Source of the DNA: UBA6168 sp964573725
GTDB taxonomy: Bacteria > Bacteroidota > Bacteroidia > Chitinophagales > Saprospiraceae
DNA: 32,180 bases
Direction: 5' to 3'
Assembly (NCBI GenBank): GCA_964573725.1
Contig: CAZNLJ010000049.1
Coordinates: 1 to 32,180, forward strand
Of this stretch, positions 1 to 6,952 are shown one piece after another. The translations under genes and the position numbers were made by a program. The notes under the pieces are model-generated. The model was not told the DNA's origin, ran no database searches, and saw only the letters and a program-made list of their open reading frames with translations. The first letter of the stretch is position 1. Each line of letters starts with the position of its first letter.

Positions 1-25
1 TTTCCATATTCTCGTTTTTTTTCAT
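1..25 (-). CDS. Possible 5' end of a leftward gene cut by the window edge
   Basis: On the minus strand an ATG at 25-23 opens the frame M-K-K-N-E-N-M-E and runs off the left edge. A Bacteroidota -7 element lies directly upstream (27-34). If that element is used, transcription would start around position 20 and the internal ATG at 7-5 would be the better start. Only eight codons are visible, so no product can be named and the call is tentative. Confidence 0.25.
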
Positions 26-26
26 G

Positions 27-34
27 CAAATTTA
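27..34 (-). promoter_or_regulatory. Possible -7 promoter element TAAATTTG
   Basis: The minus strand reads TAAATTTG, a full match to the Bacteroidota -7 consensus TAnnTTTG, pointing toward the left edge. No TTG is seen at the usual -33 distance. The surrounding DNA is AT-rich, so a chance match is possible. Confidence 0.3.
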
Positions 35-712
35 CAGTAAATGGGAATCACACCCGATTCCACTAAGTGGAATGAACTTATCGTTCAGCGCAAGTTGGGA
101 AGTTTAGTTCTGTCCGGCATCATACTGGTTACGATTTCGTAGCAATTTGCAAGTAAAAATATTGCCTTGTACTTTTATTTTGTACGTATATCATTTTCAT
201 AGCCGCCCGAATGGTTAATCATTCGAAAGTTCCTTTACTGACGCAATCTATGGAAATGGAAACGAACCCTTCTTGTCAGGTGTACGGGATGCCAGCTAAA
301 ACGTAAGCGACAAGCTGACGTAACAGTTTCGACTAAGCGGCCATATATTGCCGAACTGTCTGACAGCTATTGTCAATGTGCGACGATGTGGCTCCAAAAG
401 TATGAATTACGAAGCGCTCTACATATTTCGGACAGGTAAATCGGAAGCAAACCAAATTCTTGCAAAATCAGCGTTTGCGATTCCCATCTGATGCCAGTAG
501 AATTTTCGGTGTTCATTTATTCTACTATTCTTAAAATAGTTTTGATATTCAATAAGGAAGATATGCCTATATGTCCTGACCTGTGCTCTCCACTAGGTGT
601 TTAGTCATTTCGAACGATATTCTATTTACACCTTGTACAATCTGACCGCTTCATGCATCCTTGATTCGATAAATGTTCATGCGTCACAAGAATTAGGAAT
701 ATGACTGCACAT
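35..712. other. AT-rich stretch with no recognisable gene
   Basis: About 680 bases carry no open frame of useful length on either strand and no tRNA or rRNA fold that I can see. Base composition is clearly AT-richer than the region right of position 2600. It could be a long intergenic region, a decayed gene or part of an acquired segment. Nothing in it identifies a function. Confidence 0.5.
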
Positions 713-747
713 AAAAAAAGGAAACGAGAGACCTCTCTCGTTTCCTT
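713..747 (-). terminator. Rho-independent terminator of the S74/T9SS gene
   Basis: A perfect 13-bp inverted repeat (718-730 paired with 735-747, loop ACCT) is followed on the minus strand by a run of T (A-run at 713-719 on the plus strand). It lies 26 bases past the stop codon of the leftward gene at 774. Confidence 0.85.
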
Positions 748-773
748 CTGATTGTCAATTTGAAAATATATTC

Positions 774-1943
774 TTACCGGGTAAGAACCATTTGTTTAGT
801 GGAGAAGATGGAACCGTCCACCAGCAGGGAGTAGTTATACACACCGGCAGTCAGTTCTCTCGCACGAATGATTAACTGCCCTTTTTGCATGGAGGCATCC
901 AAGGCTACGCGCTTGACAACAGCACCATTCTTATCGGTGATAACCATGGTGGCTTGATTGACATTCGCCGGAAGAGAATACTGAATAACGGTTTCCTCCG
1001 AGAACGGGTTCGGCTGATTCTGTTTGAGTTCTCCTTGGCTGGACAGCTCCACGATTTGGCTTGCACTATTGATTACCTCGACGTTGCCGACAGAGTTGAT
1101 CAGGATTTTTTCCAGTCTGGTGATGCGCTCTTCCATCAGCTCGATGGTTTCGAGCTGTGCCTCGATGATTTCCTGCTGTTCCTTGATGGCATTCACCAAC
1201 ATATACTGTATGGGTTTTTCATCTACAGCGAGGAAATCTTCGGAAGAAATTTCGTAATTATCGTCATCGAACTCCTTGTGGGTGTAAGGGAAAACCATGA
1301 AAGGAGCGACCTCCTGAAGGTCTTGGGCAATCACACCGACGTGATTCCTTTCGGATGTGATCCTGGCCCGACCGTTGTACTGGTATGTGACCGGACGTAT
1401 TTTTTTGATTGTCTCGAGTCCGTAGTTAAACTCTTGGATGTTTTGTTTCAGATTCTTATCTGAGCTCGTGATGGTACCGGTGGCAAAAATGTCACCTGCG
1501 ACATGAAGCTTGGCGCTGGGGAGCAATGTTCCTATCCCCACGTTGCCGGTTTCCGTCAGACGAAGCCCGAAAGATCCGAAAGCGTTACCGCCACCGGCGG
1601 TCTTTCCATATTTCAGGTCCACGAACTTTCCGGCCAACGTAAACTGACCAGATGACGGTCCTCCGTTCTCGTTACCTTTCATAGCGAAGAAAGCGCGGCT
1701 CGTGAAGGAGTTCGTGCCTTGCGAAATCTCCATCGTCAGGTTGTTGTTGGAAGGGCCCGAAATGAAATTTGAGTTGGTAGGTGAATTATCCAGAAGAATA
1801 GTTCCCCTGACGTCAAGCTTGGACAAAGGAGTGGAGGTCCCTATGCCAACTTTTCCGTCCGCAATGACCTTCAGCTGACCAAAAGCGGGAATGAAAGACA
1901 TCGCTGTAAAAACTGTTAAACAAAGCGTCTTGAAATTTTTCAT
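774..1943 (-). CDS. Tail-fiber-like protein with S74 chaperone domain and T9SS type A sorting domain
   Basis: The product (389 aa) is probably a secreted, surface-attached fibrous protein. A signal peptide of about 22 residues ends in AFGQ. Two short beta-rich repeats follow (VGIGTSTP and VGIGTLLP, each followed by K-L-x-V-x-G), as in phage-tail-like fibres. An intramolecular chaperone domain of the peptidase S74 type spans roughly residues 158-265, with the SSDKNLK motif holding the Ser and Lys expected for autocleavage. A short coiled coil comes next, then a C-terminal T9SS type A domain (QNQPNPF motif, final strand QMVLTR). The start at MKNFKT is chosen over an upstream in-frame start because it gives a clean signal peptide. 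The promoter at 2038-2067 and terminator at 713-747 make it a single-gene unit. Codon use is AT-richer than in genes to the right. Confidence 0.88.
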   Translation of the reverse strand: MKNFKTLCLTVFTAMSFIPAFGQLKVIADGKVGIGTSTPLSKLDVRGTILLDNSPTNSNFISGPSNNNLTMEISQGTNSFTSRAFFAMKGNENGGPSSGQFTLAGKFVDLKYGKTAGGGNAFGSFGLRLTETGNVGIGTLLPSAKLHVAGDIFATGTITSSDKNLKQNIQEFNYGLETIKKIRPVTYQYNGRARITSERNHVGVIAQDLQEVAPFMVFPYTHKEFDDDNYEISSEDFLAVDEKPIQYMLVNAIKEQQEIIEAQLETIELMEERITRLEKILINSVGNVEVINSASQIVELSSQGELKQNQPNPFSEETVIQYSLPANVNQATMVITDKNGAVVKRVALDASMQKGQLIIRARELTAGVYNYSLLVDGSIFSTKQMVLTR

Positions 1944-2037
1944 TGAATGAAGTATTTGAATGATTGTTAAGACATGTTGGAAAAGATGTACAAGCACCCC
2001 ACTACATTGGCGATTGTTTCATCAAGGCATTCTGTAG

Positions 2038-2067
2038 CAAAGATAGCATATTCTTTTATTGCTGCAA
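2038..2067 (-). promoter_or_regulatory. Bacteroidota-type promoter of the S74/T9SS gene
   Basis: The minus strand carries TTG (2067-2065), a 19-base spacer and TATCTTTG (2045-2038). This matches both the -33 TTG and -7 TAnnTTTG elements at the standard spacing. The predicted transcription start near 2031 leaves a leader of about 90 bases before the ATG at 1943. It is the best complete promoter in the window. Confidence 0.75.
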
Positions 2068-2300
2068 TATACTATCGGTCAATTGTGGAAAATTTCTCGC
2101 TGCACTTGAATCCTTTACGGGTGTTGACAAGAAGCAGGTTCTTGGAGTACACCAATAAGTACCGTTCGAAGCAGATTGAACCTGCACCTGTTGACTTGGG
2201 AATGCAACGACCGGGGTACTTCCAATTTACGACCGAATGGTTGTTACTTGCCGCCGTCGGAACAAGCGGCAAGCGGGAGGTGAGGCTTATAAGCGGGTAA

Positions 2301-2332
2301 AAAAAAAACACCCGACTTTACATTCGGGTGTT
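2301..2332 (-). terminator. Terminator of the tRNA-Leu pair
   Basis: Arms AACACCCGA (2307-2315) and TCGGGTGTT (2324-2332) form a 9-bp perfect stem with an 8-base loop. On the minus strand it is followed by an uninterrupted T-run (A-run from about 2298). It lies 11 bases past the 3' end of the leftmost tRNA. Confidence 0.85.
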
Positions 2333-2343
2333 CCTGTATCAAG

Positions 2344-2427
2344 TGCCGAAGGTGGGACTCGAACCCACACGTCCTTGCGAACACACGCCCCTGAAACGTG
2401 CGCGTCTACCAATTTCGCCACTTCGGC
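2344..2427 (-). tRNA. tRNA-Leu (anticodon CAG)
   Basis: This 84-base gene folds as a class II tRNA. The acceptor stem is GCCGAAG/CTTCGGC, the anticodon stem CACGT/GCGTG, and the loop TTCAGGG gives anticodon CAG, reading CUG codons. It has a long variable arm and T arm GTGGG-TTCGAGT-CCCAC. The 3' CCA is not encoded. It is the second gene of a tandem tRNA-Leu pair, ahead of the terminator at 2301-2332. Confidence 0.95.
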
Positions 2428-2481
2428 AAAGTGGAAATCGAGAAGATAATTCGTACCGAAGGTGGGACTCGAACCCACACG
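2346..2481. repeat. 26-nt direct repeat shared by the two tRNA-Leu genes
   Basis: The 3' T-arm/acceptor part of both tRNAs is identical over 26 bases (2346-2371 and 2456-2481, 110 bases apart). The repeat reflects tRNA duplication and could serve as a recombination or integration target. Confidence 0.8.
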
Positions 2482-2537
2482 ATGTCGCCATCACTGGATT
2501 TTGAGTCCAGCGCGTCTACCAATTCCGCCACTTCGGC
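2454..2537 (-). tRNA. tRNA-Leu (anticodon CAA)
   Basis: This 84-base class II tRNA has an acceptor stem of GCCGAAG/CTTCGGT (one terminal G-U pair). The anticodon stem is CTGGA/TCCAG and the loop CTCAAAA gives anticodon CAA, reading UUG codons. The long variable arm and the T arm match the neighbouring tRNA-Leu, 26 bases away. The 3' CCA is not encoded. The pair is probably one transcript starting right of 2537. Confidence 0.95.
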
Positions 2538-2623
2538 AGTACCTGCTTTGCAGCGCAGTGGACTGCTGGATAATTTTCGGTAAGCTCCGGACCTGACGAT
2601 GGCGGACCTTTGTCCGCCTTGAT

Positions 2624-3169
2624 TCAGGTTGTCTTCTCATCGGAAGCGGCGGCAAATTTATCTAATTTCTGTTGAATTCTCCAAACGTATTTGTGCTTTA
2701 AAAAAAAATCTTTTACCGCTTGCAGGATGGCTGTCCGCTCGGTACCGGAATCTTCATAGCGGGACAGATAGGGTTGTATGGCCAGGCGTTCCCGGGCTTC
2801 GATTTCGCCGACCGCCGTCCTTATCCGTCGGTAGGTATCCGGGTCGTAGTCGAACTCCAGTTCCATCAGGGTTTCATTCACTTCCATCATATCCTGGAGG
2901 AAAGCGGGGTCGAGGGCATTGCGGTCGTTATCGCCCAGGTATCCCTCCTCCCGGAGGATATACTCCATCCGGGCATGGAAATCCGACAAGGTGCGGTAGG
3001 CCTCGTTGAGCCGGGTGGAAGACTCCAGCATTTCCTGTTGCACGGAAGCCGGCGCCAAGGAGTGGAAATCCGGATGGTATCGCTTGGACAGTTGCAGGTA
3101 CCGCTTCCGGAGGAGCGTCTCGTCCGGAAGGAAGGAAGGCGAAAGGTCGAAACATGCGAAGTATTCCAT
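2624..3169 (-). CDS. hscB: Fe-S cluster assembly co-chaperone HscB (J-domain protein)
   Basis: The product (181 aa) is a J-domain co-chaperone that would deliver the iron-sulfur scaffold to an HscA/DnaK-type Hsp70. The N-terminal J domain has the hallmark HPD in the motif RYHPDFH, followed by N-E-A-Y-R-T-L. The C-terminal part is the helical scaffold-binding domain, with M-E-V-N-E-T-L-M-E-L. Length agrees with the HscB family (E. coli about 171 aa). The ATG at 3169 (MEYFACFDLSPSF) matches family N-termini; an earlier in-frame ATG at 3232 would add 21 residues unlike the family. No isc or hscA gene is in the window, and the nearest upstream gene, rseP, is separated by a GC-rich hairpin. Confidence 0.88.
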   Translation of the reverse strand: MEYFACFDLSPSFLPDETLLRKRYLQLSKRYHPDFHSLAPASVQQEMLESSTRLNEAYRTLSDFHARMEYILREEGYLGDNDRNALDPAFLQDMMEVNETLMELEFDYDPDTYRRIRTAVGEIEARERLAIQPYLSRYEDSGTERTAILQAVKDFFLKHKYVWRIQQKLDKFAAASDEKTT

Positions 3170-3302
3170 GGGAACTGACGGCGGTTTGCCGGTCAAGGTC
3201 AGGAAGGGAGCCGGCGCGTTATGCCGCGGCATACGGCTGCGGCTTTGTAAACACCCCTACCCTGGCCTGCCGGACAGATGGGAGATCATGCCTGCCGGAT
3301 GA

Positions 3303-3335
3303 AGCGGGGCAGGTGCCGGTATCGCCTGCCCCGCT
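3303..3335 (-). terminator. GC-rich hairpin after rseP
   Basis: AGCGGGGCAGG (3303-3313) pairs perfectly over 11 bp with CCTGCCCCGCT (3325-3335). The hairpin starts 8 bases past the rseP stop. There is no T-run after it, so it may be a weak terminator or an mRNA 3'-end stabiliser rather than a classical terminator. Confidence 0.5.
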
Positions 3336-3343
3336 CCTGTGGT

Positions 3344-4681
3344 TCAGAGAATCCTGGAAATGTCCAACCCAAGTGCCAGGACCATGATGGAGATCAGGAT
3401 GACGAAACCGACCATGGTAGAGATCTCCATGACCTTGTCGCTGGGTTTCCTGCCGGTCACGACCTCGAACAACAGGAAGACCACATGGCCGCCGTCCAGG
3501 GCGGGGATAGGTAGCAGGTTGATGAAGGCCAGGACGAGGGAAAGCATGGCGGTGAGTTGCCAGAAAGCCTCCCAATTCCAGGTCTCCGGGAACATGGAGC
3601 CGATGGTGATGAAACTTCCGAGGCTGTCCTTCATGCGGAGGTTCCCGGCAATCATTTGGCCGAAGGCCTTGATCTGGGTGCCCAGGAAGTGCGTTCCTTT
3701 GGCGACGCCGGCAGGAAGGGCTTCGGCGAGGGAATAGGAAACACGGCTCGTCTCAAGTCCGACCGGGCCGGCACCGATCTTTCCATCGGGTCCGGTGGAG
3801 ACCGCCACGGAAAGGGTATCCGCCGCGCCGCCGGTGTTTCGTTCGACCATGACCTGAATGGTACGTTCCTGCGGGGGCAGGCTGGTCAGGGCATCGAAGA
3901 AGTCCTGGAAGAAAGGCGTCGGTCGGCCATCCAAGGCAATGATCCGGTCACCTTCTGCCAATCCGGCCTTTTCGGCCGGGCTGTTCAGGGCGAACTGACC
4001 GATGACGAAAGGCACCCGGGGGGTGCACAGGGTGAAATGCTTGTTCTTGTAATCGGACAAGGCATCGGCCTGTTGCGAGGAAATGGGGAGGGTCATTTGT
4101 TTCCCATCCCTTTCCACGGTCAGGTTTTTCGCGTTGTGAATCACGACGGCAGCCCGTATTTGGTTGGGATTGAAGCGTTCGAGTTGCATGGTATCCACCG
4201 CCAGGACCTTATCCCCGGGGAGCAGGCCGAGGGAAATGCCGAGGGAATCCGGCTGTACCCCGTAGATGAGGCTGCTGGTCGGGAGATATACCTCTCCCCA
4301 GGTCCAGAGACTCATGGCGTAGATGAAAAAGCCGAGCAGAAAATTGACGGTGACACCGCCGAGCATGATGATGAGCCTTTGCCAGGCCGGTTTGGAGCGA
4401 AATTCCCAGGGCTTCGCCGGTTCCTTCATTTGTTCCGTATCGAAGCTTTCGTCGATCATGCCGGCAATCTTGACATATCCACCGAGCGGAAGCCAGCCGA
4501 TGCCGTATTCCGTACCGCCGATCTTTTTCTTGTAGACCTCAAACCAGGGATTGAAGAACAGATAGAATTTCTCCACTTTTGTCCGGAACCATTTCGCGGG
4601 CAGGAAGTGCCCCAATTCGTGCAGGACAATCAGGATGGAGAGGCTGAGGACCAATTGGCCGACTTTGATAAGAATGTCCAT
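3344..4681 (-). CDS. rseP: RIP metalloprotease RseP (site-2 protease)
   Basis: The product (445 aa) is an inner-membrane zinc protease that would cut membrane-embedded substrates such as anti-sigma factors or signal-peptide remnants. The first membrane segment carries the zinc motif HELGH at residues 21-25. A typical F-F-N-P-W-F and LPLGGYVKIAGM region follows. The middle of the protein holds PDZ-like segments (LGLLPGDKVLAVD, AGLAEGDRIIALDG). The second metal-binding motif NLLPIPALDGGH is near residues 388-399, and two further membrane helices end the protein. The ATG at 4681 (MDILIKVGQ) places HELGH at the usual distance; 37 upstream in-frame residues have no family counterpart. It is divergent from rsmE, and its probable -7 element is at 4852-4859. 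Confidence 0.93.
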   Translation of the reverse strand: MDILIKVGQLVLSLSILIVLHELGHFLPAKWFRTKVEKFYLFFNPWFEVYKKKIGGTEYGIGWLPLGGYVKIAGMIDESFDTEQMKEPAKPWEFRSKPAWQRLIIMLGGVTVNFLLGFFIYAMSLWTWGEVYLPTSSLIYGVQPDSLGISLGLLPGDKVLAVDTMQLERFNPNQIRAAVVIHNAKNLTVERDGKQMTLPISSQQADALSDYKNKHFTLCTPRVPFVIGQFALNSPAEKAGLAEGDRIIALDGRPTPFFQDFFDALTSLPPQERTIQVMVERNTGGAADTLSVAVSTGPDGKIGAGPVGLETSRVSYSLAEALPAGVAKGTHFLGTQIKAFGQMIAGNLRMKDSLGSFITIGSMFPETWNWEAFWQLTAMLSLVLAFINLLPIPALDGGHVVFLLFEVVTGRKPSDKVMEISTMVGFVILISIMVLALGLDISRIL

Positions 4682-4851
4682 TCGTCTGAAAATGAATTGA
4701 TGGTTGACTTTCCGGTTCCTTTGGTAAATAGGTGCCGGAAACGGGATGCATGGCCACCCGGTGCGGAACCGGTCGGTTTCTTTTCCGGGCACGGGTGCCT
4801 CGTGGAATCATGCGGGGCTTTTCTTCCGAGGAAAAGCCCACGACTTGGCCG

Positions 4852-4859
4852 CGAAGGTA
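4852..4859 (-). promoter_or_regulatory. Possible -7 element for rseP
   Basis: The minus strand reads TACCTTCG followed by CGGCC. This is one base off TAnnTTTG and about 170 bases upstream of the rseP start. There is no convincing -33 element. Confidence 0.35.
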
Positions 4860-4882
4860 ACCCGAATTCAAAAAATGACTGT

Positions 4883-4890
4883 TATTTTTG
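4883..4890 (+). promoter_or_regulatory. Possible -7 element for rsmE
   Basis: The plus strand reads TATTTTTG, a full match to TAnnTTTG, about 100 bases before the rsmE start and divergent from the rseP element. The expected TTG at -33 is not seen. Confidence 0.45.
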
Positions 4891-4991
4891 CCAATCAGAA
4901 CGCCTTTGGGCGGTAAAAAGTTCTGGGATGCCTTTCCGCGTTATCATAATCAGTATTTCGCGGCGATGTCTTCCGGAGATATGCCTTGGCC

Positions 4992-5702
4992 ATGTACATG
5001 TTTTTCACACAGGAAATCCGGGACGGGCTGGCGGTGTTCGGTGCGGAGGAAGCCCGGCATTGCATCCAGGTGTTGCGGCACCGCGCGGGGGATTCGGTCT
5101 CGTTTACGGACGGTCGGGGCTATCGGTATCGCGGGGAAATCATGGAAATCGGCAAAAAGGGATTCACCGTCCGGATGTCCCCGCAGGATGCGGGAGCGGG
5201 CGAGCCGCGGAGATTCCGCTTGCACCTCGGCATATCCTTGCTCAAACACATGGAAAGGATGGAGTGGTTCATGGAAAAGGCCACCGAGTTCGGTGTGGCC
5301 GAGGTCAGCCCCCTGGTCTGCGACCATTCCGAGCGGCGGGTCGTCCGCAAGGACCGACTGGAGAAGACGGCCCTGGCCGCCATGAAGCAATCCATGCAGG
5401 TACATTTGCCGACGGTCCGGGATGCCCGCCCTTTCGGGGAACTTGTCCGTGAATTTGCCGGTCGACGGGACATGGGACTATACATCGCGCATTGTCATCA
5501 TACCGGGTTGCCGCCGCTTCAGCAATTGGCGGGACGGTACCCGGACAGTTTGGTGTTGATCGGCCCGGAAGGGGATTTTTCCACGGAAGAGGTGGCCCTG
5601 GCAGAACAATCCGGCTTTTCGGCCGTTGGTTTGGGAACGGTCCGCCTGCGGGCGGAAACCGCAGGCATAGCGGTCTGTCACCTTTTCAACCTGGTCCATT
5701 GA
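4992..5702 (+). CDS. rsmE: 16S rRNA (uracil-1498-N3)-methyltransferase RsmE
   Basis: The product (236 aa) is a SPOUT-class methyltransferase that would methylate U1498 of 16S rRNA using S-adenosylmethionine. An N-terminal PUA-like domain (H-C-I-Q-V-L-R-H-R-A-G-D) is followed by the knotted catalytic domain with K-A-T-E-F-G-V, the motif LIGPEGDFSTEEV and the C-terminal LGTVRLRAETAG knot. ATG at 4992 is chosen. An in-frame TTG at 4986 and another ATG at 4998 are also possible and change only a few residues. The DUF4159 gene follows on the same strand after 57 bases, suggesting cotranscription. In many RsmE proteins the knot reads LGxRILRxETA, so T-V at this place is a mild variation. Confidence 0.93.
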   Translation: MYMFFTQEIRDGLAVFGAEEARHCIQVLRHRAGDSVSFTDGRGYRYRGEIMEIGKKGFTVRMSPQDAGAGEPRRFRLHLGISLLKHMERMEWFMEKATEFGVAEVSPLVCDHSERRVVRKDRLEKTALAAMKQSMQVHLPTVRDARPFGELVREFAGRRDMGLYIAHCHHTGLPPLQQLAGRYPDSLVLIGPEGDFSTEEVALAEQSGFSAVGLGTVRLRAETAGIAVCHLFNLVH

Positions 5703-5759
5703 AAACCGGCGGCCAGTCTCCCCCGGTTGCGGAAACCGGTTCGCCCAACTCGAAGAATC

Positions 5760-6410
5760 ATGCGAATATGGATGTTTTGCCTGCTGTTGGCAGGTCTTAC
5801 GGGTCAAACCGACCATCAACCGCTCAAGCTGGCCCTGCTCAAATACAGCGGCGGCGGCGACTGGTATGCCAATCCGACGGCATTGTCCAATCTCGCCCGA
5901 TTCTGTAACGAACAGATCGGGACAAGCCTCGACCCGGATTATGCCACGGTCGAGGTGGGGAGTGCGGAGCTGTTCAATTACCCCTTCCTGCACATGACCG
6001 GACATGGCAACGTGGTGTTTTCCGACCAGGAGGCGGATAATCTCCGTCAATACCTGTTGGGCGGCGGTTTCCTACATATCGACGACAACTATGGCATGGA
6101 TCCCTACATTCGGCCGGCCTTGAAAAAGGTATTCCCGGATGCCGACCTGGTCGAACTGCCCGACGACCATCCGGTCTATCGGCAGACATTCGATTTTCCG
6201 AAAGGATTGCCCAAGATTCACCAGCATGACGACAAGCCTTCCCAGGGATTCGGTATCGTGTGGGAAGGACGGCTGGTCTGCTTTTATACGTACGAATGCG
6301 ATCTGGGGGACGGGTGGGAAGACCGCTCGGTCCACCAGGATCCGGAAGAAAAACGCTTGCAGGCACTTCGGATGGGTGCCAACCTGGTCCAGCTCGCATT
6401 TCAGCAATAG
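5760..6410 (+). CDS. DUF4159 domain protein, exported
   Basis: The product (216 aa) has a short signal peptide (hydrophobic MFCLLLAGLTG) and then a single DUF4159 domain. Matching features are the opening L-K-Y-S-G-G-G-D-W-Y-A-N-P, a central FLHMTGHG, the stretch LLGGGFLHIDDNYGM, and H-P-V-Y with I-H-Q-H-D near the end. DUF4159 is related in fold to glutamine-amidotransferase-like domains but its biochemical role is not established. The gene sits just behind rsmE and faces yidD, an arrangement I recall as recurrent in Bacteroidota. ATG at 5760 is preferred over an in-frame TTG at 5727 because it starts the signal peptide. The stop lies 20 bases from the yidD stop, so transcripts converge. Confidence 0.8.
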   Translation: MRIWMFCLLLAGLTGQTDHQPLKLALLKYSGGGDWYANPTALSNLARFCNEQIGTSLDPDYATVEVGSAELFNYPFLHMTGHGNVVFSDQEADNLRQYLLGGGFLHIDDNYGMDPYIRPALKKVFPDADLVELPDDHPVYRQTFDFPKGLPKIHQHDDKPSQGFGIVWEGRLVCFYTYECDLGDGWEDRSVHQDPEEKRLQALRMGANLVQLAFQQ

Positions 6411-6430
6411 CACGCCCGGCTATCGCAGCC

Positions 6431-6691
6431 CTAAGCCTCCGCATCCGGGCGGTCCTCGGTGATATGGCGGCCCGGCACGGGGTCGTACCCGCCGGCCGAC
6501 CAGGGATGGCACCGCAGCAACCGGGCCGTACCCAGCAGGAGTCCCCGGAGGACGCCCCACTCCAGGATCGCATCCGCCATGTAGTGCGAACAGGAAGGAT
6601 GGAAGCGGCAGCTGGGAGGTAGCAAGGGCGATACGAATCGTTGGTACATTCGAATCGGAAAAATAAAGGCTGTTCGGATCAGTTTGTGCAT
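6431..6691 (-). CDS. yidD: Membrane protein insertion efficiency factor YidD
   Basis: The product (86 aa) is a small peripheral membrane protein that would assist YidC in inserting inner-membrane proteins. The family signature is complete: the amphipathic N-terminus I-R-M-Y-Q-R-F-V-S-P-L, then CRFHPSCSHYMADAI, then the R-L-L-R-C-H-P-W-S-A-G-G-Y-D-P-V core. Length is normal for the family. It converges on the DUF4159 gene with a 20-base gap. It usually lies with rnpA or yidC in Proteobacteria, but Bacteroidota often keep it elsewhere, as here. The probable promoter is at 6783-6790. Confidence 0.93.
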   Translation of the reverse strand: MHKLIRTAFIFPIRMYQRFVSPLLPPSCRFHPSCSHYMADAILEWGVLRGLLLGTARLLRCHPWSAGGYDPVPGRHITEDRPDAEA

Positions 6692-6782
6692 GAAGACTTC
6701 GGTTGGGTCAGCTGGAGAAGCTTCGTTCGGGTCAATTTAACCTGTCAAAGGCTGCCATTTCGCCCGGCGTCGCCCATCCGGA

Positions 6783-6790
6783 CAAATATA
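6783..6790 (-). promoter_or_regulatory. Probable -7 element for yidD
   Basis: The minus strand reads TATATTTG followed by TCC, a full match to TAnnTTTG. It would give a leader of about 85 bases before the yidD ATG. No TTG stands at -33. Confidence 0.5.
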
Positions 6791-6952
6791 AGCCGATTAT
6801 GCCGGTTGTCCTTTGCCTTGGTGCACCAGGAGGCACATCCGACGGTCGGCAGCCGAACATCCTTCCGCATCGTACGTTAGGCTGTACGGGGCGGTGACCA
6901 CCGGCGTTCCGTTCCGCATAGTCTCATTATCAAGTCCAAAACAAAAGGAATT

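Noticed and set aside
3557..5452. Very long plus-strand open frame of about 630 codons
   Set aside because: It is antisense to rseP and runs through its promoter region and into rsmE. Its composition is the mirror of a GC-rich gene and no domain is recognisable.
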